A stretch of 64,000 bases of DNA from Exiguobacterium chiriqhucha RW-2 (GTDB taxonomy: Bacteria; Bacillota; Bacilli; Exiguobacteriales; Exiguobacteriaceae): assembly GCF_000416965.1 (NCBI RefSeq), contig NZ_ATCL01000021.1, forward strand, positions 46,620-110,619, in the 5' to 3' direction. Shown in pieces: positions 41,838 through 50,413 of the stretch; the stretch's first letter is position 1, and each line of letters opens with the position of its first letter. The position numbers and the translations under genes are program-made. The notes beneath the pieces were generated by a model. That model made no database searches, was not told where the DNA came from, and was given only the letters and a program-made list of their open reading frames with translations.

Positions 41838-42545
41838 TCAAGATAGTCGTTGGCACTGCTCCCGATATTCATTCGGGGTGATACCAATCTGTTTTTTGAA
41901 GACTTTCCGGAAATACTTATCATCCGAAAAGCCGACCGCTTGGGCGACTTCATAAATACGTTGTCTACTCGTCTCAAGGAGACGTTTCGCCTCGAGCATC
42001 CGGATCGACAGCAAGTATTCGGATAAGTTGACGCCGTACTGCTGTTTGAAGCGACGCGATATGTATTCGCGGCTCAAGTAAAAGCGCTCGCTCATCCCTT
42101 GTAAGCTGAGTTCTTCCGCATAATGGCGTTCGATGAACGCGCCAATCTGTAGAATCGGATCGTCTTCGTCAGGAATGACGTCGGCGAGGGCACGTGCGAG
42201 CGTCTCGTTCAAGACATCCGGGTCAATCGGTTTCAGCAAGTAGTCGAAACTGCCTAGCTGGATCGCGCGCCGCATGTACGAATATTCGTCATAGCCCGTC
42301 AAGACGATCAGTTTGGCCGTCTCCGCCTCCATATGGACCCACTCCATCAACTCGATGCCGTTACATCGAGGCATTTGAAGGTCCGATAAAATCAACGCCG
42401 GCCGTTCTTTGACGATAATCCGTTTCGCTTCTTCCCCGTCTTGCGCCTCAATCACTTTCGTGACGCCGAGCCGGTCCCACTCCCCGAGCAGTTTCACCGC
42501 TTCCCGTACCGGCGATTCATCATCAACGATCAACACTTTCGTCAT
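41838..42545 (-). CDS. YesN-type response regulator (receiver + AraC HTH)
   Basis: 235 residues. Receiver (1-115): acidic pair DDESP, phosphoacceptor Asp in LILSDLQMPRCNG (about 56), Thr in VLTGYDEY, Lys in YLLKPID. The C-terminal AraC domain (about 135-235) has SLQGMSERFYLSREYISRRFK and the second HTH AQAVGFSDDKYFRKVFKKQIGITPNEYR. The linker between is short for the family. The start overlaps the kinase stop by 4 bases. Such pairs usually govern sugar-uptake genes. Confidence 0.92.
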   Translation of the reverse strand: MTKVLIVDDESPVREAVKLLGEWDRLGVTKVIEAQDGEEAKRIIVKERPALILSDLQMPRCNGIELMEWVHMEAETAKLIVLTGYDEYSYMRRAIQLGSFDYLLKPIDPDVLNETLARALADVIPDEDDPILQIGAFIERHYAEELSLQGMSERFYLSREYISRRFKQQYGVNLSEYLLSIRMLEAKRLLETSRQRIYEVAQAVGFSDDKYFRKVFKKQIGITPNEYREQCQRLS

Positions 42546-44290
42546 GACGCATCCGCCTCCTTTACGGCCGGGAAACGCATGACAATACGAAATCCGCCTG
42601 TCTCTGGTGTAGCCAACATAAACTGAGCCTCCCGATTATAGTTTAACATGAGTCGATCCCGAATGTTCTTTAAACCGGTACCTTCCGCCCCATTCAATGG
42701 CTCGGTCGATACCTCGATCCGTTCTTTCAATAGCGTCAACTCTTCATCCGAGAGATCGCGTCCGCTATTCTCACAATGAATCACAAGATTTTGTCCCGAC
42801 TGATGAATTCGCACGGAGAAACGGTTGGCCGCTGTCGCACCGTCGCGCTCAAACCCATGCTTGAAAAAGTTCTCGGCGAGCGGCTGCAAAATCATCTTCG
42901 GCACAATCAAATCGAGGAGCGGCTCCGGCACATCGACCTCAATCTCAAATTGATCCGGGAACCGGACTTGTTGCAAGCGAATGTAGGACGTGAGGTGATC
43001 GACTTCTCGCTTTAGCGTCACGAGCGACTCATCAGGGTGCATCGTATAGCGCATCATCGAGGAGAGCTGCGTGATGAGACGGTACACCGTCTTGCCATCG
43101 CCTTTCAATGCGAGCGTCCCGATTGACTGCAAGGCGTTGAACAGGAAGTGTGGGTTCGTCTGGGCTTGGAGCGCCCTCAGCTCATTCGTCCGATTCTCGA
43201 GCGCCAATCGGTACTCCCGTTGAATCAAATCATCGATTCGTTCAATCATCCGCTTGAACTGCCGTCCGAGCACGCCGAACTCATCATTTCCGAGGGAATC
43301 GAATGAGACCGTCATGTCCCCTTGTTCGATTCGCCAAATGTTCGACGTGAGCGTCTTGATTGGAGTCGTCAAACGCATCGAGGCATAGGTCGCCCCAATC
43401 AATGCCAATACGAGCGACACCATCCCGACGACAAAGATGATGAACGACGTCCGCGACGCCGGCTCGGTCAACAATCGATCCGGTATCGATTTTCCGACGT
43501 AGAACGTCTGGTTCTCAAACTCGAACGATTTGACGATACGGTGATGCTTTCCATCGCTCGACAGCGAGTTCGTCGATACATTTTGCGGGATTTCACCGTC
43601 ACCGAGTTGTGCGAACACTTGATTGCCTCCCCCGACGAACCAGAGGCTCTCGCTCGGATTGTTCTGTAGTGAGGCGAGTTGGCCGATGAAAATGTCCTCC
43701 GGAATATCAATCGACAATATCGCGAGTGGCTGATCCGTCTCGATTTTGTCGAGTCGGAAATGGAGTGTGACGACCTGCTCTTCCGAGACGAGCGGCCCGA
43801 AATCATGATAGGGCACGAGCGGATGCGAGGCCTCAAGCAGGACGCGGCTCTCCTCATATTTCAATAGTTGTTGCTGAATCTCACTTGGCTGCCGTTTCGA
43901 GCGCGGGGACACTTTCATCTTATAGGCGGCGAACGAATCCATATCCTCAAGCATGAGCAGTTGGATTTGGGCCACATCCTCACGGGATAAGTACATCCCG
44001 AGCAGCGCCCGTCGTACCTCGAGTTCAGTCTGTTCGAGCGACAGTCCCGGGCCGTACTCGAGAATATCGAGCACATCCCGATTCGCATACAGACTCGTCG
44101 GCAAGCGACTCAAGTCCGAGACATACCGTTCCATCTGTAGTGTGCCTCGCTCAAGCGACCATTCCGTGAGCTGAAGCCCCCGTTCCCGCTCCCGGTCTTT
44201 GACGTACCAAAAGGAAATGATCGTCGCCAAAATGACGGGAACGATAATCGTCAATGCGATCATTCCCGTCAGCTTCGTCCGAATGCTCAT
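42542..44290 (-). CDS. YesM-type sensor histidine kinase
   Basis: 582 residues. Helix 1 (about 8-28), a large extracellular sensing domain (about 30-285), helix 2 (about 287-308), HAMP (about 308-362), then a His_kinase domain with phosphoacceptor His in QAQTNPHFLFNALQSIG (about 392). The ATPase part has ILQPLAENFFKHGFE (N box) and GTGLKNIRDRLML. A cre site overlaps its promoter, so glucose should shut it down. Likely ligand is a sugar or glycan fragment. Confidence 0.92.
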   Translation of the reverse strand: MSIRTKLTGMIALTIIVPVILATIISFWYVKDRERERGLQLTEWSLERGTLQMERYVSDLSRLPTSLYANRDVLDILEYGPGLSLEQTELEVRRALLGMYLSREDVAQIQLLMLEDMDSFAAYKMKVSPRSKRQPSEIQQQLLKYEESRVLLEASHPLVPYHDFGPLVSEEQVVTLHFRLDKIETDQPLAILSIDIPEDIFIGQLASLQNNPSESLWFVGGGNQVFAQLGDGEIPQNVSTNSLSSDGKHHRIVKSFEFENQTFYVGKSIPDRLLTEPASRTSFIIFVVGMVSLVLALIGATYASMRLTTPIKTLTSNIWRIEQGDMTVSFDSLGNDEFGVLGRQFKRMIERIDDLIQREYRLALENRTNELRALQAQTNPHFLFNALQSIGTLALKGDGKTVYRLITQLSSMMRYTMHPDESLVTLKREVDHLTSYIRLQQVRFPDQFEIEVDVPEPLLDLIVPKMILQPLAENFFKHGFERDGATAANRFSVRIHQSGQNLVIHCENSGRDLSDEELTLLKERIEVSTEPLNGAEGTGLKNIRDRLMLNYNREAQFMLATPETGGFRIVMRFPAVKEADAS

Positions 44291-44313
44291 CCACGTATCG
44301 CCTCCTCGCTGTC

Positions 44314-44344
44314 ATTATATCACGGCTTATGCAAGCGTTTGCAA
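44314..44344 (-). promoter_or_regulatory. yesMN-deoD promoter with overlapping cre
   Basis: A consensus -10 TATAAT (minus strand, 44319-44314). Upstream, ATGCAAGCGTTTGCAA (44329-44344) is a near-perfect dyad that matches cre at 13 of 14 positions and covers the -35 region. Strong CcpA repression is expected. Confidence 0.65.
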
Positions 44345-44357
44345 TACTTGAAAATAA

Positions 44358-44374
44358 AAAGGTCTATGACCTTT
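44358..44374 (-). terminator. Terminator of the M48-ankyrin gene
   Basis: AAAGGTC (44358-44364), loop TAT, GACCTTT (44368-44374), with a T-rich run on the minus strand. Confidence 0.7.
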
Positions 44375-44397
44375 GTTCCGGCCATAAACCTCGTTAT

Positions 44398-45597
44398 TTA
44401 TTCGTATGATTGAATCAATTCGATGATGCCTGTCGGTTGCCCGGAGTCAGCTGCGAGTTCGGCCGGCGTCATGCCATCCTCGTTCTCAAGCGAGACGTCG
44501 GCGCCGTTCTCAAGCAACAACCCAACCGTATCGATGTCCACGCCTTCATTATAGAGCAAGTTATGAAGCGGCGTGTCGCCGTACAAGTCTTGCGTGTTGA
44601 CGTCAGCCCCGTCTGCCAGTAAGGCCTCAAACTCTTCGTACGTTGCGGCGTTGTAGGCAAGTTCTTGAATCGGCTCTTCTGCCATGGCATCAAGAGAGCC
44701 GAACCCTTCTGAGAAGCCAGTCAATCCGTCGCTCGTGAACAACCAGGCGACAATGGCCACATTGACAATGACACTCAATACAATCGTCCCGATAATCGAC
44801 CCTTTGACATACCCTGCCGTCTTGAAGACCGGAACGTTCGTCTCACCGGCGTTCGTCGCGATGGCCGCAATTCGTTTCGGGAGTGGCGGATGTGTCGATA
44901 ACAACTCGCTCAACTTGGCGATAAATCCGTTCTCACGACTCGCTTCATATAAGTAGTCAAACTCGCTCACTTCTTTTGCCAATTTCCCACCAATCGCAAG
45001 AATCGTGAGAGCACGTTTCGATGCCGCCTGATCTTGAATATGATGGGCGGCCATACGGTCACACGTAAACTCACAAGCACGCGAATAAGCCGACCCTAAA
45101 AACGGAATCCAACCGCCGAGCATCATCGCCCATTGTTTTTGGACATGATTCCGGCGAATATGTGCCAACTCATGGGCAATGACAAATTCAACTTCTTTCG
45201 TATATCCGTCACGTGACAACTCGACGACATCCGAATACAGAATGACCATGTTCTTTTGGAAGAAACGAGTCGCAAAAGCGTTCAAGACGCCTCCGGCTTG
45301 AAGAATGTACACGTCTGGGAGTAAGCGAATTCCCATTTCCTGCCCGACACGCTGATACGTCTGATACAGGTCGGCGAATTGACGCTCCGTGACTTTGACG
45401 CCGTTCGTGCGAATATATCCGATTTGGAGCCAGTGTGTGAATAGAGACAGTGCTAAAATTGATCCGATCACCCATAAAAAGATGCCGAGCGAGGCAATCG
45501 TGAAGACGATTCCTAGCACCACCGTCAACACGCTGGCGGCGACGAGCAGTCCAAAATACAATGTTTCGTTCTTATGTACCAATTGCGATTGTTTCAT
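44398..45597 (-). CDS. M48 family zinc metalloprotease fused to ankyrin repeats
   Basis: 399 residues from the ATG at 45597 (GAAGGGG upstream). Two membrane helices (about 14-56), then an HtpX/Ste24-type protease domain: HExxH in FVIAHELAHIRRNH near residue 142, a third ligand Glu in SRACEFTCDRMA near 178. A further helix lies at about 265-290. The C-terminal 90 residues are two ankyrin-type repeats (LLADGADVNTQDLYGDTPLHN, LLLENGADVSLENEDGMTP). The fusion is uncommon. The active site may face the cytoplasm as in HtpX. Confidence 0.82.
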   Translation of the reverse strand: MKQSQLVHKNETLYFGLLVAASVLTVVLGIVFTIASLGIFLWVIGSILALSLFTHWLQIGYIRTNGVKVTERQFADLYQTYQRVGQEMGIRLLPDVYILQAGGVLNAFATRFFQKNMVILYSDVVELSRDGYTKEVEFVIAHELAHIRRNHVQKQWAMMLGGWIPFLGSAYSRACEFTCDRMAAHHIQDQAASKRALTILAIGGKLAKEVSEFDYLYEASRENGFIAKLSELLSTHPPLPKRIAAIATNAGETNVPVFKTAGYVKGSIIGTIVLSVIVNVAIVAWLFTSDGLTGFSEGFGSLDAMAEEPIQELAYNAATYEEFEALLADGADVNTQDLYGDTPLHNLLYNEGVDIDTVGLLLENGADVSLENEDGMTPAELAADSGQPTGIIELIQSYE

Positions 45598-45664
45598 GTA
45601 AAAATCCCCTTCATTTTCCATATGAAGTCCATTATACCGGATAAATGGATGTATTCAACAAAAA

Positions 45665-45696
45665 AATAGAAACTGACACGTATGTCAGTTTCTATT
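45665..45696. terminator. Terminator of the sugar dehydrogenase gene
   Basis: AATAGAAACTGACA (45665-45678) pairs with 45683-45696 around CGTA; an A-run on the plus strand gives a U-run for the minus-strand gene. Confidence 0.85.
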
Positions 45697-46801
45697 CGAT
45701 CGTGAGGCGATACAGCTGGTCGTCCCCACTTCCAGGGTTGCCACGTCCGTCCGTATTGTTTGTGATGTAGTAAAGTCCGTCGTCTTCCAACCAGACGTCA
45801 CGGATGCGACCTTTATCCTCGACGAGCGGGATGACCTCACGTGATTCCCGGTCGATGGCAACGAGGCGATTCCCGCGCAGCGTCGCCATATACACGTAAC
45901 GGTCGTCGGCAACGATGCCCGACGGTGCCCACGACGTCTCCCCGACCTCGAACCATGGTGTCTCGAGCCCATCTCGTTCTTGGTCTGCCTCGATGAGCGG
46001 CCAGCCGTAATTGTTACCCTCTTCGATGATATTCACTTCATCGTGACCGGACGCCCCATGTTCACTCGCATAGAACGTATCCTCGATTTTCGTCAAACCT
46101 TGAGGATTGCGGTGCCCGGACGAATAAATCCAATCGGTCGGATTGCCCGCTCCGGATAATGGCACCCGTAACACTTTTCCGGCAATCGATGTCTCGTCTT
46201 GAGCAAGTTCCGGCACGAGCGCATCTCCGGTCGTGACCCAAAGCACGTCACCGTCGAGCAATAACCGTCCGCCGTTATGGAACTGGGCCCCTGGAATCTC
46301 ATCGAGCACGACGTCCGTCTCTTCAAACTGATTGCCATCCCACGTCAACTCGACGACCCGGTTTTGGACGTTCCCGGGTGTCCCGTACGTATGATAAGCG
46401 TACAGTTGGCGTGACGTCGCAAAATCTACGGTCAACGCGAGTCCGAGGAGACCGCCTTCTCCGATTTCAAGCACGTCTTCGTCCAAGACGACCGCTTGTC
46501 GGTCGAGACTCCCGTCTGCATCGATGACGGCAATCGTGCCGCCGCGTTCTGAGACGAGCCATCCGTCATCGGTTTTTGCGATTGACCACGGTGCCTCTAA
46601 CTGTTCGACAATCGATTCGGTCGCACCGGTCGACACGTCGCCTTCTGGCTCAGTTGGTTCCGGATCAGGTGCCGTGTCAGACGGTGCTTCTTCGGTCGAC
46701 TCTTCGACTGGTGCCTGTTCAGGTTCCGGCGCCTCGGTCGATTCCGAGGCACAACCGGCAACAAATACGAGCGACAAGATGAACATCCATCGTCTCAACA
46801 T
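45692..46801 (-). CDS. PQQ-dependent sugar dehydrogenase-like lipoprotein (GSDH family)
   Basis: 369 residues. A lipoprotein signal with lipobox VAGC at about residue 17 is followed by a 45-residue acidic/Pro linker rich in Glu-Pro-Thr, then a six-bladed propeller domain. GSDH-family motifs: APWSIAKTDDGWLVSERGG, GLLGLALTVDF, FHNGGRLLLDGDVLWVTTGD, YSSGHRNPQGLTK, SEHGASGHDEVN and YGWP. These correspond to soluble aldose dehydrogenases. No PQQ synthesis gene is in the window, so cofactor source and true activity are uncertain. Confidence 0.87.
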   Translation of the reverse strand: MLRRWMFILSLVFVAGCASESTEAPEPEQAPVEESTEEAPSDTAPDPEPTEPEGDVSTGATESIVEQLEAPWSIAKTDDGWLVSERGGTIAVIDADGSLDRQAVVLDEDVLEIGEGGLLGLALTVDFATSRQLYAYHTYGTPGNVQNRVVELTWDGNQFEETDVVLDEIPGAQFHNGGRLLLDGDVLWVTTGDALVPELAQDETSIAGKVLRVPLSGAGNPTDWIYSSGHRNPQGLTKIEDTFYASEHGASGHDEVNIIEEGNNYGWPLIEADQERDGLETPWFEVGETSWAPSGIVADDRYVYMATLRGNRLVAIDRESREVIPLVEDKGRIRDVWLEDDGLYYITNNTDGRGNPGSGDDQLYRLTIE

Positions 46802-46833
46802 GATCGCCTCCTTTTCACCATCATACCGTGTCT

Positions 46834-48294
46834 TTAGTTATCGCGTGAAGGTTCGGGTGGGCTAACCGGTAAACGCAGCGCAATCAACAGTGCGATGAAT
46901 GCGGCAAGTGCCGCACCGATGAAGACCGTGTTCAATCCTGTGGCGATGAGTTGCTCGCCTTGGAGCCGGACTGTCGCGTTTAGCGCCTCGGTCATACTCC
47001 GATTGAAGAACGATTCGAGTGACACACCGCTTAACCCGGGCTCGTCACGGAAGCCACTCAGGACGATGAAGTTAAACACGGCACCGAATACGGCGACACC
47101 GAGCGTCTGACCGACGGTACTCAAGAAGGAGTTTGCCGCCGTCGCGGTCCCGCGTTGACGATAAGACACGACCGTCTGTAAAACGACGATGAACATCGGC
47201 TGTGACAAGCCGAACCCGACGCCGATAATGGCGACAGCGAGGTAGACGAACAGGTCTGGGCTTGATTGCGTGAGCAGCGTCAAGATGATTGTCCCGATCA
47301 ACAAGAGACTCATTCCTGTCACGGCCCGACGCCGTGGCGAGGCCGCTCCAAGTGTACGGCCGCCGATAATCGACGTGAACGTCCAAGCGACCGAGAGTGG
47401 CATCAGCATGAATCCGGCTTCCGTCGCCGATTTACCAAGTACGGCCTGGGCCCAGATTGGGATATAGGCCGACATCGAGACGAGCACCCATGCCGCGAAG
47501 AAGACGGCGCCATTGATGGATGCGATAATCGGTTGTTTCAATAAATCGAGCGGTAGTAACGGTGTTTTCGCACGCCGCTCTGATAAAAAGAAACTGGTAA
47601 GCAGAACGACACTGAACACGGCACTGACGATGATCGATGGTGTCCAGACGTTCGTTTCGCTGAACGTGATCAGTCCATATAAGAATGCCGTCGTACCGAA
47701 CGCGAACAACAGCGCCCCTTTGACGTCAATCCGCTCCGTCGTCTCGGTCACCGTCTCTTTATAGAAGACAATGATCATGATGAACGATAACAGTGCGAAC
47801 GGTACGTTTAAGAGGAAGACGTAGCGCCAAGACAACGTCTCGACCAAGAACCCGCCGATGACCGGCCCGAGCACGCCCGAGACCCCCCAGACCGCGCTTA
47901 AGATGCCTTGAATCTTGCCACGTTCCTCATACTTATACAAATCGCCGATGATGGTCATCGAAATCGGCAATACCGCCCCGGCACCAAGTCCTTGGAGCGC
48001 CCGAAAGATAATCAATTGCTCCATCGATGTGGCGAGACCGCATAAGAGCGAGGCAAGGGTGAACAAACCGATCCCGAACAGTAGGACCCGCTTGCGACCG
48101 AACAAATCGGCCACTTTTCCATAAATCGGTGTCGACACCGCCGTGAACAGCAAGAAGGCGGCGAACACCCAACTCACGAGGGCGGCCCCGTTCAACTCGC
48201 TCGCGATGACCGGCGTCGCGACCGAGACGACCGTCCCTTCAATCGCCGCTAAAAAAGTCGCCAACAACAACGCGACCGTGACATTCTTTCTCAT
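46834..48294 (-). CDS. DHA2-family MFS drug efflux transporter, 14 TM
   Basis: 486 residues from the ATG at 48294 with GGGGAG 9 bases upstream; the frame is open 17 codons further. The EmrB/QacA layout of 14 helices is seen. Motif A is GKVADLFGRKRVLLFG near residue 62, motif C is WGVSGVLGPVIGGFLVE near 131, and LDLLxxP appears as LLPLDLLKQP. Likely a proton-driven multidrug pump. It starts just after the terminator of the nosDLYF cluster and has its own transcript. Confidence 0.88.
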   Translation of the reverse strand: MRKNVTVALLLATFLAAIEGTVVSVATPVIASELNGAALVSWVFAAFLLFTAVSTPIYGKVADLFGRKRVLLFGIGLFTLASLLCGLATSMEQLIIFRALQGLGAGAVLPISMTIIGDLYKYEERGKIQGILSAVWGVSGVLGPVIGGFLVETLSWRYVFLLNVPFALLSFIMIIVFYKETVTETTERIDVKGALLFAFGTTAFLYGLITFSETNVWTPSIIVSAVFSVVLLTSFFLSERRAKTPLLPLDLLKQPIIASINGAVFFAAWVLVSMSAYIPIWAQAVLGKSATEAGFMLMPLSVAWTFTSIIGGRTLGAASPRRRAVTGMSLLLIGTIILTLLTQSSPDLFVYLAVAIIGVGFGLSQPMFIVVLQTVVSYRQRGTATAANSFLSTVGQTLGVAVFGAVFNFIVLSGFRDEPGLSGVSLESFFNRSMTEALNATVRLQGEQLIATGLNTVFIGAALAAFIALLIALRLPVSPPEPSRDN

Positions 48295-48317
48295 ATCTGT
48301 CATCTCCCCAATAAAAT

Positions 48318-48346
48318 AGTGGTGCCGGAAGGTTCCGAGCACCACT
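48318..48346 (-). terminator. Terminator of the nosDLYF cluster
   Basis: AGTGGTGC (48318-48325) and inner CGGAA pair with TTCCG and GCACCACT (48339-48346), a long stem with a tight loop, then a T-rich run on the minus strand. Confidence 0.8.
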
Positions 48347-48357
48347 TCAACTGTCTA

Positions 48358-49077
48358 TTATTTTGTGCGAGCGACGCCCGTTTGACAAGCCTCAACTTCC
48401 GATTCGAAAAAGAAACGTTTAATCTCAGCGTAGGCCTCCGTTTCGTCCGTTACGATAACGCGACCGGCGACCCGACCGTCCTTGAGCATCCACACTTCGT
48501 CAGCAAGCATCGCTGCGACGTCGAGCTGATGTGTCGAACAGACGATTGTCGCTCCACGCGCCGCTTCATCCCGTAACAGACCGCCGAGCAGATGCATCCA
48601 TGTTGGGTCGAGTCCGTTCGTCGGTTCGTCGAGGAGTAGGATGTCTGGTTTGGTTACGAGCGCCTGCGCGAGCAAGAGCCGTTGTCGCATCCCTTTCGAT
48701 AGCTTCCCAACGTGACGATGCCTCAGTTCATCGAGACCGACTCGCTTCAACAGTACCTTGTCCGGCTTCACACCTTGCCATAAGGCGTAATAGGCGTACG
48801 TCTCACCGACGGTCCAAGACGGGTCGAACGCAAAATCGTCTGGCATGTAACCGAACGTCTGATGGTACGCTTTCCCGTCACCAATCGTTCGACCGTTCAA
48901 CGACACGCTCCCGACGCTTGGGGTGATCGTGCCGTTCATGAGATTCAACAGCGTCGATTTACCTGCCCCATTGCTGCCGCACAAAGCCACGATTTGACCC
49001 GCTTCTATCGTTACGTCGAGCGGATGGAGCGCCCATGACTCGCCGTAACGTTTCCCTACTTGCTTAAGCTGAATCAT
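48358..49077 (-). CDS. nosF: ABC transporter ATPase, NosF-like
   Basis: 239 residues from the ATG at 49077 (GGGAGGG upstream). Walker A CGSNGAGKSTLLN near residue 37, signature LSKGMRQRL near 131, Walker B ILLLDEPTNGLDP, switch STHQLD. It overlaps nosY by 14 bases. In N2O-respiring bacteria NosFY with NosD supports assembly of copper centres in NosZ by working with NosL. No nosZ is present here. The gene name is by synteny with nosD, nosL and nosY. Confidence 0.82.
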   Translation of the reverse strand: MIQLKQVGKRYGESWALHPLDVTIEAGQIVALCGSNGAGKSTLLNLMNGTITPSVGSVSLNGRTIGDGKAYHQTFGYMPDDFAFDPSWTVGETYAYYALWQGVKPDKVLLKRVGLDELRHRHVGKLSKGMRQRLLLAQALVTKPDILLLDEPTNGLDPTWMHLLGGLLRDEAARGATIVCSTHQLDVAAMLADEVWMLKDGRVAGRVIVTDETEAYAEIKRFFFESEVEACQTGVARTK

Positions 49078-49867
49078 GTCGACCCTCCCGTCGTAACCAC
49101 CAGGCTGAAGCGGATAGCATCCAAAGAATAACCGTTGCGATTGTAAAACCGACGACGGCCGTGCCGATTGATCCATCGAGCCAATCAATAAACGTCTCAT
49201 AGATGGCGCCGAACAAATCAGGTGCTGCTAAAACCGCGCTCACCCAGACACGCAACAGTTCAAATCCGTTCAAGAACAAAGCACCGATCATCGCTTCCGC
49301 CTGAATCCCATACGGCATCCAAGCAATGACACTTACGAGTATCGTTGGCCACAATAAAATCATGACGATCCAGATGAGGAAAGACAGAAGGACGGCTTGA
49401 AGTCGATTTCGACCGATAACGCCAACGAACGTCCCGAGCGCCGCCCCATACGCGATGAGTCCGATTGAATAGGTCCATAAGACGAACCATGTGGTGAGGG
49501 GCATCGATACGACGAATGAGGCGAGTGCATAGGCGAGCGTCACGATCAAAGCTTGCGTCGCGAGAAAAGCGCTGTATCGCATCCAAATGAGACGAAACAT
49601 CGATAGCGGGTACGTCGTCAAGAGGCGCAACCGTTTTGACTCCCGCTCTCCTCCCCATTGGAGTGCCGTCGTCAACATGACGAACAGCGGCAAGACGAGA
49701 CCGATAATCGTGAGCAGTGACGCGTTGACGTTCGTGTAGGCAGACGCTACCGGCAGTGCTTGTCCAAGACCACCGAGCAAGACGAGCGTCACCATCCAAG
49801 TGAACAGGAAGACGTAACTCTCTTTTTGACGCAACGTGCGCGACCACTCGATCCGCCAGAGCATCAT
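49064..49867 (-). CDS. nosY: ABC transporter permease, NosY-like
   Basis: 267 residues with six hydrophobic helices (about 15-35, 50-72, 98-120, 128-150, 160-185 and 238-258). ABC-2-type permease. The ATG at 49867 directly follows the nosL stop. It would pair with NosF. The transported species in the family is thought to be a sulfur or copper-related compound; that is not shown by sequence. Confidence 0.78.
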   Translation of the reverse strand: MMLWRIEWSRTLRQKESYVFLFTWMVTLVLLGGLGQALPVASAYTNVNASLLTIIGLVLPLFVMLTTALQWGGERESKRLRLLTTYPLSMFRLIWMRYSAFLATQALIVTLAYALASFVVSMPLTTWFVLWTYSIGLIAYGAALGTFVGVIGRNRLQAVLLSFLIWIVMILLWPTILVSVIAWMPYGIQAEAMIGALFLNGFELLRVWVSAVLAAPDLFGAIYETFIDWLDGSIGTAVVGFTIATVILWMLSASAWWLRREGRHDSA

Positions 49868-50413
49868 TTACTGTCCGTGGCCTTCTGATGAATCACTGTC
49901 ACTCATCTTGTTGTCATCACCCGTGTTCATTTTTTTATGTTGGTTCATCTCACCACGTTCCCATGAATGCTCTTTCAAGTCGTCGAAGTCCATGACCGTT
50001 CCGCCGTTCTCATCCGCATATGCCTCAGCGTCCGCTTTTTTTGCGAACGAGACAATATTGTATGCCATCGGCGTCTTCGACATCTTATCGTGGACGAACG
50101 TTCCTTCCTCGAGATCGACCCATTCTTTCGTGTTATAGTCTTTGACGTACATGGCCGCAATGTCTTCCTCGGTCTGTTCCGGATACCAGTCCCGCATCAA
50201 ACAACCGATGTCATCGAACGCATAGCCTTTTCCGTTGTCCATGATTGCCTCGGCAGCGAACTGTTCGTCCATGATTTTCATGTTGCACACTTCACATTCG
50301 GTCTCGCCCCATTTGATGTCGAACGGTTCCGCTGCCGCACTTGAACACGCCCCTAGCGCGAGTGTCAATCCAGATACGGTAAGTAATCCTGCCATCTTCT
50401 TATAAGTAATCAT
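49868..50413 (-). CDS. nosL: NosL-like copper-binding lipoprotein
   Basis: 181 residues from the ATG at 50413 (GGGAGG upstream). A lipoprotein signal with lipobox LGAC near residue 22. The NosL core has ECEVCNMKIMDEQFAAEAI near 40 (Cys-x2-Cys-x-Met, the Cu(I) site) and a FDDIGCLMRDW segment near 66. The C-terminal tail is His/Met/Asp-rich (NQHKKMNTGDDNKMSDSD... HGQ), which could bind further metal. NosL delivers Cu(I). It overlaps nosD by 14 bases. Confidence 0.88.
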   Translation of the reverse strand: MITYKKMAGLLTVSGLTLALGACSSAAAEPFDIKWGETECEVCNMKIMDEQFAAEAIMDNGKGYAFDDIGCLMRDWYPEQTEEDIAAMYVKDYNTKEWVDLEEGTFVHDKMSKTPMAYNIVSFAKKADAEAYADENGGTVMDFDDLKEHSWERGEMNQHKKMNTGDDNKMSDSDSSEGHGQ

